Assembly (NCBI GenBank): GCA_036337295.1
Contig: JAYZEN010000007.1
Span: 1 to 64,000, forward strand
Source: Ketobacter sp036337295
GTDB lineage: Bacteria; Pseudomonadota; Gammaproteobacteria; Pseudomonadales; Ketobacteraceae
Direction: 5' to 3'
DNA: 64,000 nt
The translations under genes and the position numbers were made by a program. Shown piece after piece: positions 36,409 to 45,436 of the stretch. The number at the start of each line of letters is the position of its first letter. Positions within the stretch are counted from its first letter, which is position 1. The notes under the pieces are model-generated. The model was not told the origin of the DNA and searched no databases. It saw nothing but the letters and a program-made list of their open reading frames with translations.

Positions 36409-37371
36409 CTAGTGGGATTTCGACGTTGCCACAAACGAAACCTTCTGTGCTTCGAATGAATAAAATTCATCTGAGCTGTTCTGCAGGGAGGAGAAGATCT
36501 CCATCAGCCAGAGTTTGAAAGTCTGTACCTCCGGGCGCTCGGCATCCTGCGGTCGGTACACCACCCAGTATGACTCATCTATGGTGAAGTGCACGTCGAA
36601 GGGGGCGATCAAGCGGTTTTTCTGCAGCATGGGAAAGGCCATCGGCAGCAGGCCAAGGGCAATGCCCAGGTGTTGTTCGGCGGCGGTGAGATTGCTCAGG
36701 TAGTTGTCCAGGGTGATCTCCTGGTGCGGGGGCAGGGGCGCGAGCCCGGCTTCTTCCGCCAGCCGCTGCCAGGGGTTGGGCTCCATGGGCAGGTTGATCA
36801 GGGTTTTGCCGCCGATGTCCGCCAGGGTTTGCATGTTGTGCTGGCTCTGGAATTCGGCGGAGCACACCGGCGTCACCCGCAGGGTCATCAGCTTCTCGGA
36901 GACCAGTCCCGGCCAGTCTCCCAGGCCGAAACGGACCCCCAGATCGCAATCCGACAGGGCAAACATGTCGGTGGGGTGGTAACTGGTTTCAATGCGCAGC
37001 TCAATCTCGGGGTGCGCCTGCTGGAACTCAAACAGGCGGGGGATGACGATCTCGGTGGCCATGAACGGCAGGATATGGGCGCGGATGGAGGGGGCGCCGT
37101 GGCGACGCTTCAGGTGCTCCAGGGCCCGTTGCAGTTGGGACAGGTGCAGGTCCAGGGCTTCCAGCAGTTCCTCTCCGGCAGGGGTCAGCTTCAAGGCCCG
37201 GTTCAGGCGCCGGAACAGGCTGAACTGGAGTTGCTCCTCCAGGGCCTTGATCTGGTGGCTGACGGCGGAAGGGGTCACGTTGAGTTCGGTGGCCGCCCGC
37301 TTGAAACTCAGTTCTCTGGCTGCCGCCTGGAAAACCCTCAGGTGTTGGAGAGGGGGGCCTTTATAGGCCAT
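36409..37371 (-). CDS. LysR-family regulator, GcvA-like
   Basis: 320 aa. N-terminal winged helix-turn-helix (about residues 9-68, with RELSFKRAATELNVTPSAVSHQI) and a periplasmic-binding-type effector domain. The PPLQHLRVFQAAARELSF opening and AVSHQIKALEEQL resemble the GcvA/AmpR branch. It lies between xseA and the MMPL gene on the same strand. Target genes are not evident; the neighbouring transporter is a candidate. Confidence 0.9.
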   Translation of the reverse strand: MAYKGPPLQHLRVFQAAARELSFKRAATELNVTPSAVSHQIKALEEQLQFSLFRRLNRALKLTPAGEELLEALDLHLSQLQRALEHLKRRHGAPSIRAHILPFMATEIVIPRLFEFQQAHPEIELRIETSYHPTDMFALSDCDLGVRFGLGDWPGLVSEKLMTLRVTPVCSAEFQSQHNMQTLADIGGKTLINLPMEPNPWQRLAEEAGLAPLPPHQEITLDNYLSNLTAAEQHLGIALGLLPMAFPMLQKNRLIAPFDVHFTIDESYWVVYRPQDAERPEVQTFKLWLMEIFSSLQNSSDEFYSFEAQKVSFVATSKSH

Positions 37372-37438
37372 ATTGTGGTACCCCGCTGATGCCGGATCGG
37401 ATGAGTATTTGTCACCCGATTATAGCAGCATGAACGGC

Positions 37439-38803
37439 TTATTGAGGTTTCTCCGCGACCTCCACCCCGGTGACCGTGCAACTCAGGGTGCCCTGGTGGA
37501 GCTGGGTCTGGATCGAATCACCCTCCTGTACCTGGTCAGCGCGGCGCAGAATGCTGCCGTCGGCGGTTTTGGCGATGGAGTAGCCGCGGGACAGGGTGGC
37601 CAGGGGACTGACACTGTTCAGGCGCAGGGCCAGGTTACGCAGGTCGGACTGCCGCTGCGTCAGGCTCTGGTGGGTGCTGCGGTGCAGACGCCCCTGCAGG
37701 TTGGTCACTTCTTTTTGCAGCGATTGCAGGCGGGCTTGCGGGCTGCGGCTGAGCAGGCGGGCTTGTGCAGTCTGCAGCGTGCTGTGTTGCAACTGCAGGC
37801 GTCGCTGGACGGTCTGGCGCAGGCGAAGCTCCAGCTCATCCAGGCGCTGGGCGTGTTCTTCCAGGCGTTTGCCCGGGTGCTTGAGCCGGCGGCTCAGCCA
37901 GTCCAGGGATTGCTGCCGTTCCCGCAAGCTGCGTCGGACCCGCTCACTGAGCCAGGCCTGGTAGCTGTTGAGGCTGTCCAGCAACTCCCGGGCATCGGCG
38001 CTCAGTAACTCCGCGGCAGCCGATGGCGTGGGGGCACGGACGTCGGCAACAAAATCCGCAATAGTGAAGTCAATCTCGTGGCCCACTGCGGACACCACGG
38101 GCAATGCGCTGGCGGCAATGCAGCGGGCCAGCCGCTCATCGTTGAAACACCACAGGTCCTCCAGGGAACCGCCACCCCGGCCCACAATCAACACCTCGCA
38201 CTCGGCTCGCCGGTTGGCGGCTTCAATGGCCTGGCACAGGCTGGCGGCTGCCCCGTCACCCTGCACCTGGGAGGGATACAGTACCACTTCCGTGAGGGGG
38301 AAACGGCGTCGCAGCACCGACAGGATGTCGTGAATGGCCGCTCCGGTGGGGGAGGTGACCACTCCGATTTTGCGTGGACGGCTCGGTACCGGCTGCTTGC
38401 GCGCTTCATCAAACAGGCCCTCAGCCCCGAGGCGGGATTTCAATTGCTCGAACGCCCGCTGCAACGCGCCCAGCCCGGCTTCTTCCATATGGTCGATGAT
38501 GAGCTGGTAATCCCCGCGGGGGGCAAACAGGCTCAGCCGCCCCCGCACCAGCACCTGCAGGCCGTCTTTGGGTTTGAATTTGAGATGAATATTGCTACCC
38601 CGGAACATGGCGGCGCGAACCTGGGCCTGGTCGTCCTTCAGGGTCAGGTACAGGTGTCCGGAACGGGGCTGGGCCAGGTTGGAGATCTCACCTTCCAGCC
38701 AGATGGCCGGAAACTGCTGTTCCAGCAGGCGCTTGACGCTGTTGTTGAGTTCCGCGACGGAAAAGATATGGCGCTGTTGGGTGGGGGCTTGGTGATCGGT
38801 CAT
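37439..38803 (-). CDS. xseA: exodeoxyribonuclease VII large subunit
   Basis: 454 aa. N-terminal OB fold (SVAELNNSVKRLLEQQFPAIWLEGEISNL), the catalytic domain with PRKIGVVTSPTGAAIHDIL, GRGGGSLEDLWCFNDE and VGHEIDFTIADFVAD, and a long C-terminal coiled coil. It degrades single-stranded DNA together with XseB, which is not encoded here. It marks the end of the conserved block before the accessory region. Confidence 0.96.
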   Translation of the reverse strand: MTDHQAPTQQRHIFSVAELNNSVKRLLEQQFPAIWLEGEISNLAQPRSGHLYLTLKDDQAQVRAAMFRGSNIHLKFKPKDGLQVLVRGRLSLFAPRGDYQLIIDHMEEAGLGALQRAFEQLKSRLGAEGLFDEARKQPVPSRPRKIGVVTSPTGAAIHDILSVLRRRFPLTEVVLYPSQVQGDGAAASLCQAIEAANRRAECEVLIVGRGGGSLEDLWCFNDERLARCIAASALPVVSAVGHEIDFTIADFVADVRAPTPSAAAELLSADARELLDSLNSYQAWLSERVRRSLRERQQSLDWLSRRLKHPGKRLEEHAQRLDELELRLRQTVQRRLQLQHSTLQTAQARLLSRSPQARLQSLQKEVTNLQGRLHRSTHQSLTQRQSDLRNLALRLNSVSPLATLSRGYSIAKTADGSILRRADQVQEGDSIQTQLHQGTLSCTVTGVEVAEKPQ

Positions 38804-39064
38804 GGCGGCATCATACTGAATTCCCCGCCGTACAGCTACAGCACTTGCATTAATAGCATTCTTATATCCCGGGCTTACTCAAGATTACAAAAAACTACCG
38901 GCTTTTCCCCGGTTTCGGCTGGAAAGGGACAGCGGCCATTGGCATCTGTCCCGCGCAGACAAACCCACAAAATCGAACTTTGTTAGCATCAAATAGTGGC
39001 TCCCGGGATGGTGCCGCACCTCAATAACAACAACTCAGATAACAATATTTAGGGTAGGTTAACT

Positions 39065-40414
39065 ATGAAATCGTTAAGAACGCTGGGCACGGCCGTTGTG
39101 TTGTGTCTGGCCACCGTGCTGACAGGGTGCGGTGGTGACAGCAATCCCAAAGGACTGTATGTAGCCAAAACGGCAGATGGCCTCGACATCAAGATGAAGC
39201 GCTATCGGCCAACCCCCAACCACAGCTTCCGCAACAGCACGCCCATTCTGCTGTTCCCGGGCATCACCCTCAACTTCAACCAGTTCGATGTGTATTCCCC
39301 CCCCTGGCTCAACAGTTATCACTACGAGCTGCCCGCCGACGCACCGGCCTGGGCTAAAAACGATCCCATCATCCAGGATGACAATCTGAAGTACTTCAGC
39401 ATGGCCCATTATCTGTACTTGCGGGGCTATGATGTGTGGATGGCCAATTACCGGGGTGTGGGCCGCGGTGACTTCGACAGCGATGAAGGCCACCCCAACA
39501 CCAACCTGGATGTCTGGTGTGCGCTGGATTACCCCGCTGCAGTGGACAAGGTGCGCGCCGTCACAGGCAAAAAACCGGTGATCGGTGGTCACTCCACCGG
39601 TGGCTTGTGTGCCTATCTGTATCTGCAGGGTTATTCCCTTGACGCCAGTATCGTGAAGCAGGGGGATTACATTCCTCACGCCACCGCCAGTGCGGCCCTG
39701 GCGGCGCAGCGCAATGCCAACGTGGCGGGTTTCCTGGGTATTGATCCTGCCGGTGCGCCGATCCTGGCGTATGAATGGCTGATCGACAACCCGTTGATCT
39801 GGGACATCCTGGCCCTGGAGTGGTACATCGATCTGGATACCATCCTGCCTTACGCCATGTCCCTGTTGCCACCCGTGGTTACCTCCGGTGCCATTGATCT
39901 GGTGTTCAAGCTGGTGACGCAACTGGCGGACGCCTTCCCCAGTTTCTTCCCACACTGGGCGGATCTGTTCGGCGCACTGGACTTCTGGCGCACCGGTAAC
40001 ATGAACGGCTACGTGGAGGATTTCCATGCCCGCATCGCGTTCTCCAGTTTCTATCTGGGTGGTTTTGCCCAATACGCTGATTGGGGCACCAATGGCGTGT
40101 TCCGTGAATTCTGGCAGAACGGTGCAGAGAACCAGAATCTGGTGAATCCGCCGGACCAGGCCCCCGGTGACGGCTACTACTATTTTGATACCAACATGTC
40201 CCGCATGACCGTGCCGGCGTTTTCAGTGTTCTCGGATGCCTCCGGCCTGGTGGACACCGAAACCATGGTGGACACCCTGTACAACGGCAAGACCTTCAAC
40301 AGCAAGGACGCCTGGATTGAAGTGCCCGGGTCCGGCCACATCGATGTGGTCAACGGCAACGCTTCACCCACCGTCGCGTTCCCGGCCATTGCAGACTGGC
40401 TGGACACTTTGTAA
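39065..40414 (+). CDS. lipase-like alpha/beta-hydrolase lipoprotein
   Basis: 449 aa. Signal peptide with lipobox LTGC (C22). The catalytic nucleophile elbow is GHSTGG (residues 175-180, Ser177); the oxyanion segment LLFPGITLN (62-70) and YDVWMANYRGVGRG are typical of acid lipase/abhydrolase enzymes, and a late GSGHIDVVNG could supply the catalytic His. A bulky, aromatic insertion (about 230-330) may be a lid. It probably hydrolyses lipid or polyester substrates at the outer membrane. It stands alone behind a 260-base promoter region and is followed by a strong terminator. Confidence 0.85.
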   Translation: MKSLRTLGTAVVLCLATVLTGCGGDSNPKGLYVAKTADGLDIKMKRYRPTPNHSFRNSTPILLFPGITLNFNQFDVYSPPWLNSYHYELPADAPAWAKNDPIIQDDNLKYFSMAHYLYLRGYDVWMANYRGVGRGDFDSDEGHPNTNLDVWCALDYPAAVDKVRAVTGKKPVIGGHSTGGLCAYLYLQGYSLDASIVKQGDYIPHATASAALAAQRNANVAGFLGIDPAGAPILAYEWLIDNPLIWDILALEWYIDLDTILPYAMSLLPPVVTSGAIDLVFKLVTQLADAFPSFFPHWADLFGALDFWRTGNMNGYVEDFHARIAFSSFYLGGFAQYADWGTNGVFREFWQNGAENQNLVNPPDQAPGDGYYYFDTNMSRMTVPAFSVFSDASGLVDTETMVDTLYNGKTFNSKDAWIEVPGSGHIDVVNGNASPTVAFPAIADWLDTL

Positions 40415-40477
40415 GTGGCACCGTTTCACGTCTGGAGGTGATCTCAACGCAGGCACTCGATTCAGACTGAAACACTG

Positions 40478-40515
40478 AAAAAAGGCCTCCTGTCGTATGC
40501 CGGGAGGCCTTTTTT
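40478..40515 (+). terminator. Rho-independent terminator after the lipase gene
   Basis: AAAAAAGGCCTCC (40478-40490) and GGAGGCCTTTTTT (40503-40515) around a 12-base loop; perfect 13-base arms including A and T tracts. Confidence 0.92.
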
Positions 40516-40670
40516 ATGCCTGATAAAGGGGGCGCTTGCTGTGCTCACTGCGGTGATGTCTTTTCCAGCGGGTTGTAACAGGGTGGGATAGTCTTTAGGT
40601 AGTTTTCCGGCTTTCCAAGTCGAATATACATACGGACACCATCCCTGGTTGTGGTACTCTCCCTGAGTCC

Positions 40671-41459
40671 ATGATTGAATCAATTCATAACAGAGGGATT
40701 GGAACATTGCAGAAAATATTATCGGCAGACCAATTACAACAAAGCGATATTCTTTTGAAATGGATCACCAAGGATTCAGGGTTTCTCAGCAAGGCGATTG
40801 GTAAAGGTCAACATCCTCATCTCTGGATGCACCTGGGGCATACGGCAGCACATTTTCGGCAGAAGTACGGCATCGATCCTTCCCAGTTTTCCCATGCAGC
40901 GCTGGCCATGGGGCCCAACGAGATCATGGAGTTCGACGAAGGCTCCGGTGTGTGGGACATCATGAAGTTCAAAGGTTCCGGAGTAGTGGGCGACCTGTCC
41001 GCTAACGACCCAAGCCGCAAAGGCAATAAATATCTAGTGGTGCGTTGTACCAATCGGGAGCTGGCCCGTCGTACCTGGCGTAAAGCGCTCACCATCAAAT
41101 CCTGTTGGGACACCGGCAAAACCGCCTCCTATGGCATTCGCAAGCTGTTGAATTCGGCATTGTTTCATAAGCGGGGCGAGACCATCAACGACACCAAGAT
41201 TCGCAACGAACTGGCCAAGCTGAAGGGCGAACAGAACAGCTGGTTTCGTACCAATCGTGCCAATTTTTTCTGCTCGCACTTTGTGACCTATGTGTACCTT
41301 TGGGCCGCCAACGACATGGCGAAAATGGACTCCACCCTCGGTGGGGTTGAATGGGTAATGGGGGTGAACAGCGCCCGCATTTCTCCAGCGGAACTGGCGG
41401 GGCGTTTGATCAGTAACGGACGCAGCAATTTTGAAGTGGTGGGTGAGTTTGCGCCCTAG
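40671..41459 (+). CDS. permuted papain-fold (YiiX/NlpC-P60-like) hypothetical protein
   Basis: 262 aa without signal peptide. A histidine in FSHAALAMGPNEIMEFDE (H75, with acidic partners near 84-90) precedes a cysteine in FFCSHFVTYVY (C201). This His-before-Cys order is that of circularly permuted papain-like amidases of the YiiX/LRAT group. The N-terminal helix and the charged middle (130-195) are not recognised. It may act on peptidoglycan peptides or as a lipid-modifying acyltransferase; neither is shown. There is no obvious ribosome-binding site before ATG 40671, and the gene stands alone between two terminator-like hairpins. Confidence 0.7.
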   Translation: MIESIHNRGIGTLQKILSADQLQQSDILLKWITKDSGFLSKAIGKGQHPHLWMHLGHTAAHFRQKYGIDPSQFSHAALAMGPNEIMEFDEGSGVWDIMKFKGSGVVGDLSANDPSRKGNKYLVVRCTNRELARRTWRKALTIKSCWDTGKTASYGIRKLLNSALFHKRGETINDTKIRNELAKLKGEQNSWFRTNRANFFCSHFVTYVYLWAANDMAKMDSTLGGVEWVMGVNSARISPAELAGRLISNGRSNFEVVGEFAP

Positions 41460-41495
41460 CATCCTGCAACAGGAATGGGTTCGTTCAAAAAGAAA

Positions 41496-41527
41496 AGGCT
41501 CCCGGCCGGATAGAGGCCAGGGAGCCT
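41496..41527. terminator. hairpin between convergent genes
   Basis: AGGCTCCC (41496-41503) pairs with GGGAGCCT (41520-41527). It lies after the permuted-papain gene and also beyond the stop of the small minus-strand ORF, so it may serve both. The loop contains a second GGCC/GGCC pairing. The A-run before it and short T-run after are moderate. Confidence 0.65.
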
Positions 41528-41546
41528 GTTTCAAATCTTTTCTACA

Positions 41547-41657
41547 TCAATTCGCGAAAAACATGTTGTCCAGGTATTCGTGCAGGGCTGCCAGCATTTT
41601 TTCTTCTTCCGCGCTGGTCAGGCTGAACAGGACATCCGTATTGAATGTGATCTTCAT
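41547..41657 (-). CDS. small protein, 36 aa, unknown function
   Basis: Minus-strand ATG 41655-41657 to TGA 41547-41549, too short for usual gene callers. A strong AGGGAG ribosome-binding sequence stands 7 bases before the ATG. The product is acidic and probably helical (MKITFNTDVLFSL, then EEEKMLAALHEYLDNMFF). It is preceded by a large inverted repeat at 41709-41743 and followed by the hairpin at 41496-41527, giving a compact self-contained unit. No family is recognised. Confidence 0.6.
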   Translation of the reverse strand: MKITFNTDVLFSLTSAEEEKMLAALHEYLDNMFFAN

Positions 41658-41708
41658 GGGGTGCTCCCTTCTTACTTAGCGTTAACGTTTCCTTAACCAT
41701 TTTCCGGG

Positions 41709-41743
41709 TGGTGACTGTCCGTTATCGTAGCGGACAGCCACCA
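41709..41743. repeat. inverted repeat upstream of the 36-aa ORF
   Basis: TGGTGACTGTCCG (41709-41721) faces CGGACAGCCACCA (41731-41743) over a 9-base loop, with one mismatch. It could be an operator or a leader hairpin for the small ORF, which starts about 50 bases away. Confidence 0.7.
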
Positions 41744-41937
41744 TCTTGCGACTATACGGTCACGGGGTCAACGGGGGGCTTTGTAACAGGATTTGTAGTA
41801 AATAACCAAAGCGCATGATCAGGTGCTGGCTACAACAGGAAGGAATAAAAAGGTTAATGCGTATACAGTGAGGGACGACAAGGTGGACATTAATAGGCCC
41901 CAGCCCGCTAACCGGGAGGGGCCTAAGTCGAAATTGA

Positions 41938-42708
41938 TTAACCGATCAGGTAACCGCCGTCCACCACCAGGCTGGTACCGGTTGTATAGCTGGAGGCATC
42001 GGAGGCCAGATACAGCACCGCACCCGCCATCTCATCCGGTTGCGCCACCCGGTTCAGGGGCACATGGGGCAGCAATTGATTGAGGATGGCATCGTTCTTC
42101 ACCAGGGCCGAGGCGAACTTGGTGTCGGTAGCGCCGGGCAGCAACGCATTGACCCGAATACCCACGCCACCGCATTCCTTGGCGAAGGTTTTGGTCATGG
42201 AGATCACCGCCGCTTTGGTGATGGAATAGATACCCTGCATGGCACCAGGAACAATGCCGTTGACGGAGGCCACATTGATGATGGAGCCACCGCCGCTTTC
42301 GCGCATCAGCTTGCCGCCTTCCACGGACATGAAAAAGTAACCGCGAATGTTCACGTCCACGGTCTTTTGATAGGCCGCCAAGTCTGTGTCCAGCACGTGG
42401 CCAAAATACGGATTGGCCGCGGCGTTGTTCACCAGGATATTCAGTTTGCCGTGAGTTTCTTTTATGTGAGAAAAAATGCCGGCGATCTGCTCCATTTCAC
42501 CAATGTGACAGGCATAGGCTTCGGCGCTGCCGCCTGCGTTCTTGATCTCATCGGCCACACGCTGGCAATCATCGATTTTGCGGCTGGAAATGATGACATG
42601 GGCACCTTGACCGGCCAGTAATTTGGCAATGCTCTCGCCAATGCCGCGGGATGCGCCGGTAACCAGGGCGATTCGACCACTGAGGTCAAAGGGGTTCTTC
42701 ATATCCAT
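41938..42708 (-). CDS. short-chain dehydrogenase/reductase (last gene of the acyl-CoA operon)
   Basis: 256 aa classical SDR. Rossmann TGASRGIG motif near residue 17, NNAA at about 93, and catalytic Ser/Tyr/Lys in NVASVNG and YSITKAA. The C-terminal SYTTGTSLVVDGGYLIG is typical. It likely oxidises or reduces a hydroxyacyl substrate with NAD(P). It is 74 bases after the histidine phosphatase and probably the last gene of the five-gene run led by the acyl-CoA dehydrogenase. Confidence 0.92.
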   Translation of the reverse strand: MDMKNPFDLSGRIALVTGASRGIGESIAKLLAGQGAHVIISSRKIDDCQRVADEIKNAGGSAEAYACHIGEMEQIAGIFSHIKETHGKLNILVNNAAANPYFGHVLDTDLAAYQKTVDVNIRGYFFMSVEGGKLMRESGGGSIINVASVNGIVPGAMQGIYSITKAAVISMTKTFAKECGGVGIRVNALLPGATDTKFASALVKNDAILNQLLPHVPLNRVAQPDEMAGAVLYLASDASSYTTGTSLVVDGGYLIG

Positions 42709-42782
42709 GGATTGGGCCTCTCTTGAAATGGATGTGAATGGGACTTCGTTATATTTATGTTTGGTGTTTTATCGGTAACTTA

Positions 42783-43478
42783 TCAACGATAGGTGAACAA
42801 CGACTTATCCTCAGCGTATTCAAAATGGGAGTAGTCGTTGAAGTAACGCAGGGTCATTTTTTTCGAGTTGAACAGCAGGCAGGTGACGGAGCAGTTGATG
42901 ATGGACCAACTCAGCTCGGCGATGTGTTCATCGGTCAGGCCCAGGCACGAGCCAGTGGCGATGGAAATCGGGCCGCCGGAGGAAAACACCGCAATGGATT
43001 TGGCGTTGCCGCTGTTGTAGCGCACGTGATCCAGTGCGTCTGTGCAACGCTGGCTGAAATGTTGCCAGGTCTCTGCGTACTCGTGATCGTATTCCCCCAT
43101 GCGCCAGCGGTGCAGGGCCAGTTCAAATTCGATCTGGAATGCCTTGTTGGGATTGGGGTGTTTGGCCAGGTATTCCGACCGACTCAGGTGATCGCTGAAT
43201 TCCGGACGATGGCGTGCCATCACTTCTTCATGATCGTATTCGTTAAACCCGTCGAGAATGGTTGGCGCAAGGGCGCAGTCCATGGCCTGCAGGCAGCCGG
43301 CCGCCGTTTGTGCATGACGGCGCATGGAACCGGCATACACCGCATCGAACTGGATGCCGCGTTGTTTTAACGCAGCACCCAGCGCAACGGCCTGACGCTC
43401 GCCGGTGGGGCTCAGCTGGTCATAGTTCTCACTGTGCAGTGAGGCTTGACCGTGGCGAATCAGGTAAATGGCAGCCAT
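42783..43478 (-). CDS. histidine phosphatase family protein
   Basis: 231 aa. N-terminal LIRHGQAS motif with the phosphate-accepting H9 (R8-H9-G10), a second Arg region (GSMRRHAQTA) and a C-terminal FSSGGPIS that carries the usual second catalytic position in a non-standard form. It removes phosphate from small molecules; within this operon it may recycle or proofread a phosphorylated acyl intermediate, which is an inference from neighbours. It lies 13 bases after the kinase-like gene. Confidence 0.88.
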   Translation of the reverse strand: MAAIYLIRHGQASLHSENYDQLSPTGERQAVALGAALKQRGIQFDAVYAGSMRRHAQTAAGCLQAMDCALAPTILDGFNEYDHEEVMARHRPEFSDHLSRSEYLAKHPNPNKAFQIEFELALHRWRMGEYDHEYAETWQHFSQRCTDALDHVRYNSGNAKSIAVFSSGGPISIATGSCLGLTDEHIAELSWSIINCSVTCLLFNSKKMTLRYFNDYSHFEYAEDKSLFTYR

Positions 43479-43491
43479 TACTCTTTTCCCA

Positions 43492-44565
43492 TTACAGTTG
43501 GCCTGCTTCCCGCAACAGGTTCATCGCCTGTTTTTCCAATGTACGTACACCGGGGCCAAAGGCCGCAAAGCGTTTGTCCTTGGTTTGGCCGTGGTAATAG
43601 CGGTAGTAGATCTGCTGCAGAATCACCGCCAGACGGAACACGCCGTAAACGTGGTAGAACAGGAAGTTGTCACACTGCAGACCGGTTTTTTCCAGGTAGC
43701 GGGCAATGACTTCTTCCCGGGTCAGCATACCGGGCAGGTGAGTGGGTTGGCGACGCATGGCCAGTTCGTCAGCCGGATCATCGGCCTGAATCCAGTAGGC
43801 CAGGGAGTTACCCAGGTCCATCAGGGGATCACCCAGGGTGGCCATTTCCCAGTCCAGAACACCGATCACTTCAGTGGGGTCTTCTGCACTCAGCACCACG
43901 TTGTCCATGCGGTAGTCGTTGTGGATCAGGGTGACTTTCACCTGCTCCGGCATATTGGCGTTGAGCCAGGTCATGATCTGTTCGAAGTCGGGAACGTCGT
44001 CGGTTTTGGCGGCGGCGAAACGCTTGCACCAACCGCTGATCTGGCGTTCCACGTAACCCATGCCTTTACCCAGATCCTGCAAGCCGGCGGCTTCATAATC
44101 CACGTTGTGCAGTTCGGCAAAGCGATCCACCACGTTCTCGCTCAGCTTGCGCACCTGCTCCGGGGTCAGGTCCAGGCCCGCAGGCAGTTCATCCCGCGGA
44201 ATAATGCCCACCAGCCGTTCCATGATGTAGAACTCGCAACCCAGGGGGCTGCCTTCCTCTTCACAAAACGCCACCATCTCGGGCACGAAGGGATACACCG
44301 GCTTCAGTTTGCTCATCACCTTGTATTCGCGGCCCATGTCGTGGGCAGACTTGGCTTTGGTGCCAAACGGCGGACGGCGCAGGATGTAGTCCTTGTTGTC
44401 GAACTTGATGGAATAGGTGAGGTTGGAGGCGCCACCGGGGAACTGGGTAATCACCGCTTCACCCTGGACATCGGGCACCACGGACTTTACGAAATCCATG
44501 ATGATCTTCGGGTCCAGTTCTTCACCTTCCCGAACCTTGCCGGCCTGGTCTAACACTTCGCTCAT
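43492..44565 (-). CDS. APH-family acyl-CoA kinase-like phosphotransferase (ACAD10/11 kinase-domain type)
   Basis: 357 aa. Protein-kinase-like APH fold: ATP-loop segment FPGGASNLTYSI (42-53), the lysine-strand YILRRPP, the catalytic HNDYRMDN (215-222, base D217, N222) and metal-binding LDWEMATLGDP (D238). This subfamily matches the N-terminal kinase region of human ACAD10/11 and LvaA of Pseudomonas putida, which phosphorylate the 4-hydroxyl of hydroxyacyl-CoAs (established for those proteins). Here it sits in one transcription unit with an ACAD11-like dehydrogenase. Confidence 0.9.
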   Translation of the reverse strand: MSEVLDQAGKVREGEELDPKIIMDFVKSVVPDVQGEAVITQFPGGASNLTYSIKFDNKDYILRRPPFGTKAKSAHDMGREYKVMSKLKPVYPFVPEMVAFCEEEGSPLGCEFYIMERLVGIIPRDELPAGLDLTPEQVRKLSENVVDRFAELHNVDYEAAGLQDLGKGMGYVERQISGWCKRFAAAKTDDVPDFEQIMTWLNANMPEQVKVTLIHNDYRMDNVVLSAEDPTEVIGVLDWEMATLGDPLMDLGNSLAYWIQADDPADELAMRRQPTHLPGMLTREEVIARYLEKTGLQCDNFLFYHVYGVFRLAVILQQIYYRYYHGQTKDKRFAAFGPGVRTLEKQAMNLLREAGQL

Positions 44566-44588
44566 GTAGTCACTCCAAATTTGATCTT

Positions 44589-45416
44589 TTACGCTTTAGG
44601 TTGGCGGCGCATGGCAGCGAGCTTGGCGCCGTATTGTCCCATTTTGTTGTTATACAGAGACGGCATAAACCGTTTCCAGTACCAGGTGTTGCGATAGCTC
44701 TTGTGGGGCAGCAGCATAAACTGGTTACTGTCCACCGCATTGAACACCTGGTCTGCTATATCATCCGCTGTTATGTCGGATGTGGCCAACATTTTACTCA
44801 CATGGGCCTGGGCATGGGAGTCCGGTGAGCGGGTGGATTCCGCCAGATTGGTCTGGAAGAAGCCGGGGCACACCACGGTGACGCCGATGCCGAAGGGGGC
44901 CAGTTCGAACTGCATGGTTTCCGATAACGCCACCACCGCTGCCTTGGTGGCGTTGTAGCTGTTCATCTCCGGTGAGTGGATCAGGCCCGCCATGGAGGCG
45001 ATGTTGACGATGTGGCCGTACCCCTGTTGCTTCATGGTCTGGCTGAAGAACTTGCAACCCCGCACCACCCCCATCAGATTGATGTCGATGGTGAAGTCCC
45101 AGTCTTCCAGGGAGCTTTCCGCGATGCCACCGTGGGACGCGATGCCCGCATTGTTGATGACCACATTGATGTGGCCCCAGCGTTGCAGAATGGCGTCGCG
45201 CCAACCTTCGATGGCGCCGGCGTCGCGCACGTCCACATGGTGATAGCAGGCGTCACCGCAGAGGTCATTCAATTCCTGCAGTGTGGACTCACCCCGTTCA
45301 TCGTTCAGGTCGGCGATGGCCACGCCCCAGCCGGCCCGGGCATAACGCAGTGCCATGGCCTTGCCCAATCCGCTTGCACCACCGGTGATGGCGACGGTTT
45401 TCTTTGAATTGCTCAT
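44589..45416 (-). CDS. short-chain dehydrogenase/reductase (second in the acyl-CoA operon)
   Basis: 275 aa. TGGASGLG nucleotide-binding motif near residue 11, VINNAG, active-site Ser in NIASMAGL and Tyr/Lys in YNATKAA. The C-terminal 40 residues (KRFMPSLYNNKM) are longer than in small SDRs and basic. An LvaD-like role, interconverting keto- and hydroxyacyl-CoA, is plausible from the context only. It lies 20 bases after the acyl-CoA dehydrogenase gene. Confidence 0.92.
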   Translation of the reverse strand: MSNSKKTVAITGGASGLGKAMALRYARAGWGVAIADLNDERGESTLQELNDLCGDACYHHVDVRDAGAIEGWRDAILQRWGHINVVINNAGIASHGGIAESSLEDWDFTIDINLMGVVRGCKFFSQTMKQQGYGHIVNIASMAGLIHSPEMNSYNATKAAVVALSETMQFELAPFGIGVTVVCPGFFQTNLAESTRSPDSHAQAHVSKMLATSDITADDIADQVFNAVDSNQFMLLPHKSYRNTWYWKRFMPSLYNNKMGQYGAKLAAMRRQPKA

Positions 45417-45436
45417 ATCTGCTTACTCACACCTGA

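Noticed and set aside
41823..42083. 86-codon plus-strand frame
   Set aside because: More than half overlaps the SDR gene and the protein is Pro/Arg/His-rich without a family.
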